64,000 nucleotides of DNA, from contig NZ_CP102509.1 in the NCBI RefSeq assembly GCF_024611995.1, positions 8,122,001 through 8,186,000 on the forward strand, written 5' to 3'. The notes below the pieces were generated by a model, which saw only the letters and a list, made by a program, of their open reading frames with translations, made no database searches and was not told where the DNA came from. Of this stretch, positions 35,882-43,634 are shown piece after piece. The stretch comes from Streptomyces sp. NBC_00162. Lineage in GTDB: Bacteria > Actinomycetota > Actinomycetes > Streptomycetales > Streptomycetaceae. Numbering within the stretch: position 1 is the stretch's first letter; the number at the start of each line of letters is the position of its first letter. Made by a program: the position numbers and the translations under genes.

Positions 35882-38611
35882 ATGCTAGAGAAATCCACCG
35901 ATGCCTGGACGGCCGGCCCGCCCGGCACCTCAACGCTTTCCGGCAGCAGGCCCGAAGGCAGGCCAATTGGCATGTCCGGAGGCCAGGCGGCCGAGACCGC
36001 GCAGCTCGCGCGGCTCCTTGCGGAAGTGCTGGCGGATGTCGTCGGTGTGGAGCAGGTGCCCGGCGACAGTAACTTCTTTGATGAGCTGGGCGCTGATTCG
36101 ATGGTGATGGCGGGGTTTTGTGCCCGGGTCAGGAAGCGGGCGGACCTGCCGCCTGTATCGATGAAGGACGTCTACCGGCATCCCACAGTCGACAACCTGG
36201 CCTCCGCGCTCACCCACGCCGCGCCCGCGGCGGCCTCTGAGTCCACCTACGCAGGGCCCGCAGCCTCGGCACCCGTATCCGTCCATCCGGCCGTCCCGGC
36301 ATCAACGCCGGCGTCTGCTTCGGCGTCTGCTTCGACGTCCGCTTCGGTGTCTGCTTCGGCGCGCAGGATCGCGGCGCGGGCGGGCACAGGGCAGTACCTG
36401 CTGTGCGGAATGCTGCAGCTCCTGGTGTTCCTCGGCTATTCCTACCTCGCTGCCCTGACCACGGTCCGAGGCCTCGAGTGGGTCAGCGCCGGCACGGGTG
36501 TGCTCGATGTCTACCTGCGATCCGTACTGGTGGGCAGCGCGCTCTTTGCCGGCGTGTGCATGGTGCCGATCGTGGCGAAGTGGACCCTCATCGGTCGTTT
36601 CACGCCGCGCGAGTTCCCCGTCTGGAGCCTCGGCTACCTGCGCTGGTGGCTGGTCAAGACCTTGATCCGCACAAGTCCTGTCCGTCTGTTCACCGGGTCG
36701 CCGTTGTACGTGGCCTATCTCAGGGCGCTGGGCGCGAAGATCGGGCGTAATGTCGCGATCTTCTCCACTCACATCCCTGTCTGCACCGACCTGCTCACGA
36801 TCGGTGACGGAACGGTGATCCGCAAGGACGTGCTCTTCTCCTGCTACCGGGCACACGCCGGTCTCATCCAGACCGGCCCCGTCACCCTCGGCACCAATGT
36901 CCTCGTCAGCGAACAGACCGTCCTCGACATCAACACCTCGATGGGCAGCCAGGCCCAGCTCGGGCACGCCTCCAGCCTGCACGCCGGGCAGACCGTCCCC
37001 GCCGGCGAGCGCTGGCACGGGTCACCGGCCGAGCCCACCAGCACAGACTTCCGTACGGTCGGTTCCGGCGACTGCTCCACCGCCAGGAAAGTCCGCTACA
37101 CCGCCGGGCAGCTGCTCGCCATGGTGCTGGTGTATCTGCCCCTGGCCACCGGCGGCGTCACCGTGCTGCTGGCCCCGCTGTCGCAGCTGACCACACCGCT
37201 TCAGGCCGGGACTTCGGCGTTCACCAGCGGGACGTTCTACCTAGGTGCGCTGGCCGCGTCCTTCGTGCTGTTCTTCGGCGCCGCTTTGGCCGGGCTGGTC
37301 ATCCAGGGCGTCGTGCCGCGCCTGCTCAATCGGGCGGTCAAGCCGGACACGGTCTATCCGCTCTACGGCTTCCACTACGGTCTGCAGCGGGCCATCACAC
37401 TTCTGACCAACAGGAAGTTCTTCACCGCGCTGTTCGGGGACAGCTCCGCGATCGTCCACTACCTGCGCTATCTCGGCTACGACCTGTCCCGCGTCACACA
37501 AACCGGTTCGAACTTCGGTTCCGAAGTGAAGCACGACAGCCCGTTCTTGACCTCGGTGGGCAGCAAGACGATGGTCGCCGACGGCCTGTCGGTCATCAAC
37601 ACCGATTTCTCCAACACGTCGTTCAGGCTGTCCCGGGTCTCGATCGGCGCCCACAATTTCCTCGGCAACCGCATCGCTTATCCCTCGCAGGCCAAGACCG
37701 GTGACAACTGTCTGCTGGCGACGAAGGTGATGGTCCCGGTCGACGGAGAGGTACGGGAAAACGTGGGCCTGCTGGGCTCGCCTCCCTTCGCCATTCCGCG
37801 CACGGTGATGCGGGACACCCGGTTCCAGGACCTGGAGAGCGGCAGCGAGCTGCGCCGGCGCCTGGCCGCCAAGAACCGGCACAATGCCGTCACGGCGGGG
37901 CTGTACCTGATGGCGCGGTGGCTCCACGTCTTCGCCGTGACCCTCGTCGCCCTGGGCGCCACAACCCTCTACCCCTCGCTGGGTGTGTCGGCGTTCGCGC
38001 TGGCCAGTGTCCTCACACTGCTGTTCACCGCCGTCTACTTCGCGCTGATCGAACGGGCCACCACCGGATTCAAGGCCCAGAACCCGCTGTACTGCTCAAT
38101 CTACGAACCGTCGTTCTGGCGGCACGAGCGCTTCTGGAAGTTGGCGTCGGTCGACTACGCGCAGGTCTTTGACGGGACCCCGTTCAAGAACGTCATCTGG
38201 CGGTTGCTGGGCGCGCGGATCGGCAAGCGGGTCTTCGACGACGGCTGCTTCTTCCCGGAGCGGACCCTCGTCACCATCGGGGACGACTGCACGCTGAACG
38301 CGGGCACGGTGGTCCAGTGCCACTCGCAGGAGGACGGCGCTTTCAAGTCCGACCGCACCACGATCGGTGACGGCTGCACCCTCGGTGTCGGCGCGTTCGT
38401 CCACTACGGCGTGACGCTGGCAGACGGCGTCCAGCTCGCCTGCGACTCCTTCCTCATGAAAGGCGAGCAGGTCCCGCAACGGGCCCGGTGGGCAGGAAAC
38501 CCGGCCCGGCAGCTGACCGACAACACCCCGCCACCCGCAGCGCTGCCGGCACACCCGTCCGGCGCCGCGCCCCTGCACCCCGTACACCCCAACCCGCTCG
38601 GCGGCATCTGA
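35882..38611 (+). CDS. membrane NRPS subunit: carrier domain plus Pls/PosA-type terminal domain
   Basis: 909 residues. A peptidyl carrier domain (about 38-112) has the phosphopantetheine Ser73 in GADSMVM. A Ser/Ala/Pro linker (about 116-165) follows, then the NRPS terminal region known from epsilon-poly-lysine synthetase-type proteins: TM pairs at about 170-192 and 213-231, 405-430 and 451-476, and 676-693 and 703-722. Three cytoplasmic blocks with left-handed beta-helix hexapeptides lie between and after them (about 278-380, 540-640, 785-870; e.g. TIGDDCTLNAGTVVQ). In Pls these blocks catalyse iterative amide bond formation. The adenylation domain is missing here and is supplied by the next gene. 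GAGGAG precedes ATG 35882. I infer it polymerises carrier-bound diaminopropionate at the membrane. Confidence 0.85.
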   Translation: MLEKSTDAWTAGPPGTSTLSGSRPEGRPIGMSGGQAAETAQLARLLAEVLADVVGVEQVPGDSNFFDELGADSMVMAGFCARVRKRADLPPVSMKDVYRHPTVDNLASALTHAAPAAASESTYAGPAASAPVSVHPAVPASTPASASASASTSASVSASARRIAARAGTGQYLLCGMLQLLVFLGYSYLAALTTVRGLEWVSAGTGVLDVYLRSVLVGSALFAGVCMVPIVAKWTLIGRFTPREFPVWSLGYLRWWLVKTLIRTSPVRLFTGSPLYVAYLRALGAKIGRNVAIFSTHIPVCTDLLTIGDGTVIRKDVLFSCYRAHAGLIQTGPVTLGTNVLVSEQTVLDINTSMGSQAQLGHASSLHAGQTVPAGERWHGSPAEPTSTDFRTVGSGDCSTARKVRYTAGQLLAMVLVYLPLATGGVTVLLAPLSQLTTPLQAGTSAFTSGTFYLGALAASFVLFFGAALAGLVIQGVVPRLLNRAVKPDTVYPLYGFHYGLQRAITLLTNRKFFTALFGDSSAIVHYLRYLGYDLSRVTQTGSNFGSEVKHDSPFLTSVGSKTMVADGLSVINTDFSNTSFRLSRVSIGAHNFLGNRIAYPSQAKTGDNCLLATKVMVPVDGEVRENVGLLGSPPFAIPRTVMRDTRFQDLESGSELRRRLAAKNRHNAVTAGLYLMARWLHVFAVTLVALGATTLYPSLGVSAFALASVLTLLFTAVYFALIERATTGFKAQNPLYCSIYEPSFWRHERFWKLASVDYAQVFDGTPFKNVIWRLLGARIGKRVFDDGCFFPERTLVTIGDDCTLNAGTVVQCHSQEDGAFKSDRTTIGDGCTLGVGAFVHYGVTLADGVQLACDSFLMKGEQVPQRARWAGNPARQLTDNTPPPAALPAHPSGAAPLHPVHPNPLGGI
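36310..36362 (+). repeat. near-tandem repeat encoding the Ser/Ala linker
   Basis: Degenerate 12-base units of the form GCTTCGGCGTCT are repeated about four to five times inside the carrier-membrane subunit, encoding SASASASTSASVSASA. The repeat lengthens a flexible tether and could vary in copy number between strains. Confidence 0.65.
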
Positions 38612-38614
38612 CGC

Positions 38615-38655
38615 CCAACCCCAACCCCAACCCCATCAGCACCAGCACCAGCACA
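38615..38655 (+). repeat. two adjacent hexamer arrays between synthetase genes
   Basis: Three CCAACC units (38615-38632) are followed by three AGCACC/A units (38638-38655), filling most of the 59-base spacer between the two NRPS genes and ending just before the AGGAG RBS. Possibly a spacer grown by slippage. Confidence 0.65.
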
Positions 38656-38670
38656 GGAGAGAGACCCCTC

Positions 38671-41223
38671 ATGGCGCTCAAAGCATCCACCAGTAGAGAG
38701 TTCTGGCATGGCGTCCTGGCCGCCGGCAGCGGCTTCACGCCGCTTCCACGCTGGACCCGCGTGCCGGTTGCCGGCGTGGCCGAGTACGAGACGCCGGTCC
38801 CGGCCGGCCAGGCGACAGTATTGCGCCGACTGGCAGACGACCTGGCAGTGCCGCTGAACTGTGTGCTGCTGACCGCCCACGCGAAGGTGCTGGCCGCGCT
38901 GAGCGGCGAACAGGAGATCACCACCGGTTACGTCGCTGCCGTCGGCGGCAGGCCGCTGCCGTGCAGGCTGACGGCCGGCCCCGGCTCATGGCGGAGCCTG
39001 CTGCTGCACACCCACCACACCATCGCGCAGCTGCTGGCCCACCAGGACTTCCCCGTCGATGACCTCAGGCGCGAACTCGGCCTGACCGAAGCACCCTTCG
39101 AGACCGTGCTCGATCCCACCGGCATCAGCGGCGACCTCCCCGCCGCCGACGGTAAGCCGGCCCCGGACAGCAGCACCCTGGCCGCAGACACGGCGCTGTG
39201 GATAGGTACCGCCCACCACGACGACGGACGGCTGACGCTGCGGCTGCGCTACCGCACCGACGTCCTCGACGCGGACTGCGCCGCCCGGATCGCCGGATAC
39301 CACCTGACCGCGCTCGCCCTGATCGCCGCTGACCCGGATGCCGATCACGCAAGTCAGAGCCTGGTCTCGGCCGAAGAACTTCGTTTCCAGCTCCATGGCC
39401 TTGCCGGGCCGCACCGAGACCTGCCCGAGCACCGAGTGCACGAGCTGTTCGAGCAGCGTGTACGGCACCACCCGAACGCCGTCGCCGCTCAGCACGGCAA
39501 CCGGACGTGGACCTACGAGGAGCTCAACGCCCGCGCCAACCGGCTGGCCCGAGCCCTGCGGGCCCAAGGACTGCACCGTGAAGGGGTGGTCGCGGTGGCG
39601 ATGGAGAGGAACCTGGACTGGCTGGCCGCCGTCCTGGCCGTTTTCAAAGCGGGCGGCACGTACCTGCCCATCGAGCCGCACCTGCCGGCCGAACGCATCA
39701 AGGCCATGCTGGCCCGTGCCGGGTGCGGGCTCGTGATGACACAACCGGCCGCCACCACCACCCTCCAGCCGGCCCTCGCCTCCCAGCCCGCGGTCCAGAC
39801 GCTGTTCGTCGACACCGCCTTCGGCCAGGAGCATTCCGGGACCGACCTCGGTATCGAGGTCGCACCCGACCAGCTGGCGTACATCTACTTCACCTCCGGC
39901 TCGACGGGTGAGCCCAAGGGCGCGATGTGCGAACACCAGGGCATGCTCAACCACCTCTACGCCAAGATCGACGACCTCGAGATCGGCGAAGGGCAGGTGG
40001 TCGCCCAGACCGCGCCCCAGTGCTTCGACATCTCGCTGTGGCAACTGCTCGCCCCACTGCTGGTCGGCGGGCGGACCCTGCTGATCGAGCAGGAGGCGAT
40101 CCTCGACGCCGCACGGTTCGTCGACACCGTTGCCCGCGGGAGGGTCACCGTGCTGCAGGTCGTCCCCTCCTACCTCGACGTCGTCGTGTCCCATCTCGAG
40201 CAGCACCCCCGGACGCTGCCGGACCTGCGCTTTGTGTCGGTCACGGGTGAGGCGCTGAAGAAGGAACTCGCCCAGCGCTGGTTCACCGCCCAGCCCGACA
40301 TCAAACTCGTCAACGCCTACGGGCTGACCGAGACCAGCGACGACACCAACCACGAGATCATGGACCGCACACCGGATACCGACTGGGTCCCGCTGGGCCG
40401 GCCCGTCAACAACGTGCACCTCTACGTCGTCGACGAGCACCTCAACCCGGTGCCGCTCGGCGCGCCCGGCACGATCGTCTTCTCCGGGGTCTGCGTCGGC
40501 CGCGGCTACGTCAACGACCCCGAGCGCACCCGGCCCACGTACCTTGCCGATCCTCACCGTGAGGGCCGGCGCCTGTACCGCAGCGGCGACGTCGGCCGCT
40601 GGCTGCTCGACGGCAAGCTGGAATTCCTCGGCCGCCGCGACAACCAGGTCAAGATCCGCGGTTTCCGTATCGAGACCGGCGAGATCGAAAACACCCTGCT
40701 ACGAGCACCCGGGGTCCGCGACAGCGCCGTGGTGGTCACCGAACGGCCCGACCACAGCACCCACCTGGTGGCGTTCTACACCGCCCCGCAGCCGCTCGAA
40801 ACCAGCGTCCTGCTGGACCGGCTGGGCACGTCACTGCCCGGGTACATGGTCCCCTCGGTCATCCACTGGCAGGAAAGCCTCCCGCTGACCGCCAACAGCA
40901 AAATCGACCGGAAGGCCCTGACGGCCCTGGCCACGCAACTTCACGACGCCGAGGACGACGTCCAGGCGCCGAACACGCCCGCCGAACAGCGGCTGGCGGC
41001 CGCGTGGGCGCGCGTGCTGGGCATTCCGCAAGGCCGGATCGACCGGCGCGACAACTTCTTCGACCGGGGCGGCACCTCCCTTTCGTCCGTGAGACTCGCC
41101 ATCACCCTGGACCGCGCCGTATCTCCGGCAGACGTCATCCGCCACCCCGTCCTCACCGATCTGGCCCGGTTCCTGGACACCGCATCCCACCGGCGCCCCA
41201 CCGCACAGCCGGCCTCACCCTGA
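38671..41223 (+). CDS. NRPS: degenerate condensation-like N-terminus, adenylation and carrier domains
   Basis: 850 residues, cytoplasmic. Residues 1-240 resemble the back half of a condensation domain (FTPLPRWTRVP, DFPVDDLRRELG) without an HHxxxDG active site. An adenylation domain follows (about 255-750): YFTSGSTGEPKGA, CFDISLWQLL, NAYGLTETSDDTNHE, YRSGDVGRWL and the lysine motif LTANSKIDRKAL. A carrier domain has Ser803 in DRGGTSLSS. By hand alignment to GrsA the pocket reads roughly D-I-W-S-S-T-A-D-D-K; the two late Asp would suit a basic side chain such as diaminopropionate. AGGAG precedes ATG 38671. It presumably activates the amino acid and passes it to the membrane subunit encoded just upstream. 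Confidence 0.9.
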   Translation: MALKASTSREFWHGVLAAGSGFTPLPRWTRVPVAGVAEYETPVPAGQATVLRRLADDLAVPLNCVLLTAHAKVLAALSGEQEITTGYVAAVGGRPLPCRLTAGPGSWRSLLLHTHHTIAQLLAHQDFPVDDLRRELGLTEAPFETVLDPTGISGDLPAADGKPAPDSSTLAADTALWIGTAHHDDGRLTLRLRYRTDVLDADCAARIAGYHLTALALIAADPDADHASQSLVSAEELRFQLHGLAGPHRDLPEHRVHELFEQRVRHHPNAVAAQHGNRTWTYEELNARANRLARALRAQGLHREGVVAVAMERNLDWLAAVLAVFKAGGTYLPIEPHLPAERIKAMLARAGCGLVMTQPAATTTLQPALASQPAVQTLFVDTAFGQEHSGTDLGIEVAPDQLAYIYFTSGSTGEPKGAMCEHQGMLNHLYAKIDDLEIGEGQVVAQTAPQCFDISLWQLLAPLLVGGRTLLIEQEAILDAARFVDTVARGRVTVLQVVPSYLDVVVSHLEQHPRTLPDLRFVSVTGEALKKELAQRWFTAQPDIKLVNAYGLTETSDDTNHEIMDRTPDTDWVPLGRPVNNVHLYVVDEHLNPVPLGAPGTIVFSGVCVGRGYVNDPERTRPTYLADPHREGRRLYRSGDVGRWLLDGKLEFLGRRDNQVKIRGFRIETGEIENTLLRAPGVRDSAVVVTERPDHSTHLVAFYTAPQPLETSVLLDRLGTSLPGYMVPSVIHWQESLPLTANSKIDRKALTALATQLHDAEDDVQAPNTPAEQRLAAAWARVLGIPQGRIDRRDNFFDRGGTSLSSVRLAITLDRAVSPADVIRHPVLTDLARFLDTASHRRPTAQPASP

Positions 41224-41264
41224 TCGCCGGCCTCCTCCTCAGCACCACCGAAAGGACAAAGACC

Positions 41265-42319
41265 ATGTCATTCACCAGCCCCGCCCCGATCAGCCCCAGC
41301 CCTGTGCCCTCCTCCGCGTTCGTGCCCCGGGTAGACCTGCATCCCGACAAACCCCCGATACTGCACGTCCCCAGCCCCGTCCCGGCCGACCTGCACGCCT
41401 GGGCAGCCGAACACCGCCACACACTGCACGGACTCGTCACCGAACACGGCGCCGTTCTCGTCCGCGGGCTCGGCCTGTGCGACACAGAGCAGGTGGGCGC
41501 CGTCTTCGGCCGATTGGCCCACGCCCTGATGACCGACACCGAAGCCTTCGCCCCCGTCAGACCCACGCCCCCGGCGTGTACTCCTCCACGGCGTGGCCGG
41601 CCAACCAGCCCATGTGCATGCACCACGAGCTCAGCTACACCCACAGCCCTCCCGGTCTGCTGCTGCTGGCCTGCCTGACGGCGCCCACCTCCGGCGGAGC
41701 AACGGCCCTCGCGGATTCCGCCACTGTCCTGGATGCGCTGCCGCCGGAACTCGTCCAGCGGTTCGAACAGGACGGTTGGCTGCTGACCCGCACCTACAAC
41801 GACGACATCGGCGCCTCCTGGACCGAGGCATTCGGCACCGACGACCGGGCAGCCGTCGAGAACTACTGCCGCGCCAACGCCATCGAGTTCGCCTGGCAAG
41901 ACGACGGTGGCTTGCGCACCCGCCAGCGCCGCCCCGCCGTGGTGCGCCATCCGGCCACCGGCCGACGCTGCTGGTTCAACCAGATCGCGTTCCTCAGCGA
42001 GTGGACGCTGGCGCCCGAGGTACGGGAGTACCTCGTCGACGTCTACGGCCCCGAAGCCCTGCCGTTCAACACCCGCTTCGGAAACGGCGACCCGATCGGC
42101 GAGGACATCGTCGAGCTGATCAACACGGTCTACGCCGAGCACACCATCCGCGAGCCGTGGCAGTCCGGCGACCTGATGCTCATCGACAACATTCGCACCG
42201 CCCACAGCAGGGAACCGTTCGAGCCGCCGCGCGAGGTCCTCGTCGCCATGGCCGCACCTCAAACCCCGACCTTCTCCCCGACCACCCCGACCGCAGCCTC
42301 CGAAGGGAGCACGCGATGA
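41265..42319 (+). CDS. SyrP/TauD-like Fe(II)/2-oxoglutarate hydroxylase (frameshifted)
   Basis: The N-terminus from ATG 41265 (MSFTSPAPISPSPV) includes LVTEHGAVLVRGLGL, then the frame breaks at the C5 run 41551-41555; adding one C joins EAFAP to RQTHAPGVYSSTAW and gives 351 residues. The iron site is HHE in MCMHHELSY with the distal His in RTAHSREPF. FNQIAFLSEW and the late IREPWQSGDLMLIDN match the clavaminate synthase/SyrP group, whose SyrP member hydroxylates an amino acid on a carrier protein. Here the likely substrate is diaminopropionate bound to one of the two carriers. GAAAGGA precedes the start; the stop overlaps the next gene as ATGA. Confidence 0.85.
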
Positions 42320-43407
42320 CCACGTCCCGTCCCACTGCCACGCAGCCCCCGATGTCCGACCCGCACGCAGTGTCACCGCCGCTCGCCGTGCCCCCGTTCG
42401 CCGTGATCTCCGGAGCCCAGGTCCAGCACACCCTCCAGGGCCAGGAACACCAGATCATGGAGCTGATCGAGGCCACCTACCAGCTCCACGCCGTCGGGGA
42501 GTCGGTGAACCCGCCCTCCTACTTCCTGCGCTTCCCCGACCGCCCGACCGCCCGCATCATCGCGCTGCCCGCATCGATCGGCGGAGAGGCGCGGGTGGAC
42601 GGCATCAAGTGGATCTCCAGCTTCCCCGGCAACGTGCAGGCCGGCATCCCCAGGGCCTCGGCGGTGCTGATACTCAACGACCACGACACGGGCTACCCGT
42701 TCGCCTGCCTGGAAAGCTCCATCATCAGCGCCACCCGAACGGCCGCGATGGCCGCATCAGCGGCCAAGACGCTCAGCCAAGGCCGCGGGACACGACCGGC
42801 CCGCATCGGATTCTTCGGAACGGGCCTCATCGCCCGTTACATCCATACCTTCCTGACCGCAACCGGCTGGTCCTTCGATGAAATCGGCGTCCATGACATC
42901 AGTGCCGACAGCGCAGCCGGCTTCCGCAGCTACCTGCAAGCCACCCATCCGACCACCCGGATCACCGTGCACGACAGTCCCGAGGAGCTGATCCGCTCCA
43001 GCGACCTGCTCGTCTTCGCCACCGTCGCCGACCGGCCGCACATCACCGACCCGGCATGGTTCGACCACAACCCCCTGGTCCTGCACGTGTCACTGCGCGA
43101 CCTCGCCCCGGAAATCCTGCTGGCCTCGACCAACATCGTCGACGACATCGAGCACTGCCTCAAAGCCGACACCTCACCCCACCTGGCCGAACAGCTCACC
43201 GGGAACCGCGACTTCCTCACCGGCACGCTGCACGACGTCATGACCGGCCGCGCGGCACTGCCGCAAGACCGGCCGGTGGTGTTCTCACCCTTCGGACTGG
43301 GCGTACTCGACCTCGCCGTCGGCAAACACGTCTACGACGAGGCCGCCCGCACCGGGCAACTGCACGTCATCGACGGCTTCTTCCACGAAGTGAGCCGATA
43401 CGGATGA
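42316..43407 (+). CDS. sbnB-like: SbnB-like dehydrogenase, diaminopropionate-forming
   Basis: 363 residues of the ornithine cyclodeaminase/mu-crystallin family. The substrate-side Lys98 lies in DGIKWISSFPGN and the NAD-binding loop is GFFGTG (165-170). SbnB-type enzymes oxidatively cleave N-(2-amino-2-carboxyethyl)-glutamate to L-2,3-diaminopropionate and 2-oxoglutarate, completing the path begun by SbnA. The NPPSYFLRFP and ATADRPHI-like ATVADRPHI segments are typical of this branch. Start ATG 42316 overlaps the hydroxylase stop. Note that the 2-oxoglutarate released is the co-substrate of the neighbouring hydroxylase. Confidence 0.88.
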   Translation: MTTSRPTATQPPMSDPHAVSPPLAVPPFAVISGAQVQHTLQGQEHQIMELIEATYQLHAVGESVNPPSYFLRFPDRPTARIIALPASIGGEARVDGIKWISSFPGNVQAGIPRASAVLILNDHDTGYPFACLESSIISATRTAAMAASAAKTLSQGRGTRPARIGFFGTGLIARYIHTFLTATGWSFDEIGVHDISADSAAGFRSYLQATHPTTRITVHDSPEELIRSSDLLVFATVADRPHITDPAWFDHNPLVLHVSLRDLAPEILLASTNIVDDIEHCLKADTSPHLAEQLTGNRDFLTGTLHDVMTGRAALPQDRPVVFSPFGLGVLDLAVGKHVYDEAARTGQLHVIDGFFHEVSRYG

Positions 43408-43634
43408 GCGGCCCGCCTGGATGGGGTGCGGATGCCGTGATCTTCGTACCGCGCGCGGCGACAGTCGCAGCGAGCTCTCGTGCGGATCCTCCTCGACACC
43501 CCTCTAGACACCCGTGCGGCCTATGACCTGACAGAGGGGCCCGATCGACGCCTGTTGATGCCGGGACAGGTGTGCGCGCCGTGGTACGGGATAGCAGAAG
43601 CCAAATCGGGCCGTGATCGCGAAAGGTGCCGCCT

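Noticed and set aside
38986..40557. 523-codon minus-strand frame over the NRPS gene
   Set aside because: Antisense to a clear adenylation domain; no domain of its own.
35882..41223. Epsilon-poly-lysine synthetase
   Set aside because: The adenylation domain is on a separate protein, the pocket and the sbnA/sbnB-like neighbours point to diaminopropionate, and no lysine-related genes are present.
34346..43407. Staphyloferrin B-like siderophore locus
   Set aside because: Only the diaminopropionate enzymes are shared; there are no NIS synthetases, decarboxylase or siderophore transporter.
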